Shown: piece by piece, positions 5,267-6,398 of the stretch
Numbering within the stretch: the first letter of the stretch is position 1
Layout: each line of letters opens with the position of its first letter
Assembly: GCA_012519365.1 (NCBI GenBank)
Contig: JAAYQH010000114.1
Coordinates: forward strand, 1-6,398
DNA: 6,398 nt
Direction of reading: 5' to 3'
From: Planctomycetota bacterium
Lineage (GTDB): Bacteria > Planctomycetota > Phycisphaerae > Sedimentisphaerales > Anaerohalosphaeraceae
Position numbers and translations under genes: made by a program
Notes under the pieces: model-generated
The model's input: the letters and a program-made list of their open reading frames with translations, nothing else
What the model was told of the DNA's origin: nothing
The model's database searches: none

Positions 5267-6398
5267 CCACCACCAGGCCTTCAGCCTGTGTGACATGCGA
5301 TACTTCCTTCGGCGTTGTGATCCCCCGGAATACCTTAATCCGTCCGTCCTGCAGCAGCGTTTTCATCCCTGACGCAATTGCCGCCTTACGCAGTTCACCC
5401 GCAGGTGCCCGAGCAAATGCCAATTCACGCAGTTGGTTATTCATCTCCAACATCTCAAATATTGCGATTCGCCCCTTAAAGCCGGTGCCCTGACAGCGAC
5501 TACACCCGGCTCCTTTATAAATAGGATGCTTGCGTATCTCGTCCGGCGTGATACTCAACAACCGCAAAAAGTGCGGATCCGGCGATTGATCGACGGTTTT
5601 ACAATTTTCACAAATCACACGAACCAAACGCTGGGCCATAATGGCCTGAATGGAGCTGGCCACGAGAAACGGCTTGACCCCCATATCAATCAACCGTGTA
5701 ATCGCGCTGGGGGCATCGTTGGTGTGCAGCGTACTGAAGACCAAATGACCGGTTAATGCCGCTTGAATCGCAATATCGGCAACGATTCCGTCTCGAATTT
5801 CACCGATAAGGATAATATTGGGGGCCTGACGCAGCATCGACCGCAGGATCACTTCAAAGGTCAGCCCGATATCCGCGCGCACCTGACACTGATTGATACC
5901 GGGGATGTTATATTCCACCGGATCTTCAGCCGTGATAATCTTTTTGTCCGGCCGGTTCAATTCCTGCAATGCCGAATACAGGGTGGTTGTCTTACCCGAA
6001 CCGGTCGGGCCGGTAACCAGAAAGATGCCGTTGGGACGCTTGATGATTTTTGTAAATCGCTGATAGTCTTCCGGCTCAAACCCTATCGCCTGGATACCAA
6101 TATTCACTGAATCCGGCCGCAAAATACGAAGCACCGTGCTTTCGCCATGGTAACCCGGCAGACATGATACACGAAAATCAATGTCCTGATTGTCTAATGT
6201 TCGCTTGATACGACCGTCCTGCGGCAGACGACGCTCACCAATATCCATTCCGGACAAGATTTTAATACGCGCCAGAATAGGCGCCTGCATATTTTTGGGT
6301 ATATTGTCGCGCTCCACGCAGACACCGTCGATACGATACCGTACCCGCACACGGTCGGCCATCGGCTCAATGTGAATATCACTGGCCCGCATCCGCAC
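5259..6398 (-). CDS. GspE/PilB-family assembly ATPase, C-terminal part (runs off right edge)
   Basis: The frame is already open at the window edge. The first visible codons (GTG CGG ATG CGG) fall inside the conserved RASDIHIEP motif, so the true start lies upstream. By alignment with the complete PilB here, about 210 N-terminal residues are missing. The 379 visible residues include RLPQDGRI at 57-64, Walker A GPTGSGKT at 130-137, Asp box ITAEDPVEY at 155-163, Walker B IILIGEIRD with catalytic Glu200, His box GHLVFSTLHT at 217-226 and a tetracysteine zinc motif (C263/C266 and C299/C302). The region around Walker B reads RQAPN rather than RQDPD, and GEIRD is followed by GIVAD instead of the common LETAE. 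It is a paralogue of the PilB at 3740-1986. Its role would be pilin or pseudopilin polymerisation in the cytoplasm, for a second filament, a secretion system or the same pilus. pilT follows after 95 nt. Confidence 0.93.
   Translation of the reverse strand: MRMRASDIHIEPMADRVRVRYRIDGVCVERDNIPKNMQAPILARIKILSGMDIGERRLPQDGRIKRTLDNQDIDFRVSCLPGYHGESTVLRILRPDSVNIGIQAIGFEPEDYQRFTKIIKRPNGIFLVTGPTGSGKTTTLYSALQELNRPDKKIITAEDPVEYNIPGINQCQVRADIGLTFEVILRSMLRQAPNIILIGEIRDGIVADIAIQAALTGHLVFSTLHTNDAPSAITRLIDMGVKPFLVASSIQAIMAQRLVRVICENCKTVDQSPDPHFLRLLSITPDEIRKHPIYKGAGCSRCQGTGFKGRIAIFEMLEMNNQLRELAFARAPAGELRKAAIASGMKTLLQDGRIKVFRGITTPKEVSHVTQAEGLVVDE

Noticed and set aside
1..6398. CRISPR array, tRNA, rRNA, insertion sequence or attachment site
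   Set aside because: No regularly spaced repeats, no cloverleaf or rRNA-like stretches, no transposase frame and no terminal inverted repeats were seen.

Overview
The window carries part of a type IV pilus (T4P) / type II secretion-like assembly locus. All genes lie on the minus strand, so transcription runs from high to low coordinates. In that order they are: the C-terminal part of a GspE/PilB-family assembly ATPase (6398-5259, cut by the right edge); a possible 24-residue coupled peptide in the following gap (5266-5192); the retraction ATPase PilT (5163-4033); a 292-bp AT-rich gap with an intrinsic terminator and a new promoter (4032-3741); a complete PilB/GspE ATPase (3740-1986); the inner-membrane platform protein PilC/GspF (1855-599); and a prepilin with a clear class III leader (517 to beyond base 1, cut by the left edge).

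The organism is a Gram-negative-type bacterium of roughly 50% GC, judged by eye. The prepilin reads GFTIVELL at its leader and is followed by a helix resembling RAKEVQQRAQFHAI and then a GDYPES stretch. From memory this resembles prepilin-like proteins of Planctomycetota, especially Phycisphaerae. That placement is an inference, and Lentisphaerae or Verrucomicrobia-type relatives cannot be excluded without a search.

The genes form one functional unit. The two PilB-type hexameric ATPases would drive pilin polymerisation, PilT would drive depolymerisation and retraction, PilC couples the ATPases to the pilin helix across the inner membrane, and the prepilin supplies a filament or pseudopilus subunit. 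The sequence suggests two transcription units: ATPase fragment-pilT, ending at the hairpin/T-tract at 3823-3800, and pilB-pilC-prepilin, starting from a perfect TATAAT at 3787-3782. Strong or adequate Shine-Dalgarno sites precede pilT, pilC and the prepilin. The pilB site is more widely spaced and sits directly beside a leader hairpin.

I do not see an evidently new system here. The main points worth a second look are two PilB-type ATPases flanking pilT, motif deviations in their catalytic boxes, a possible c-di-GMP-binding N-terminus on PilB, two candidate small ORFs in the intergenic gaps, and the tightly packed terminator/promoter/leader region.
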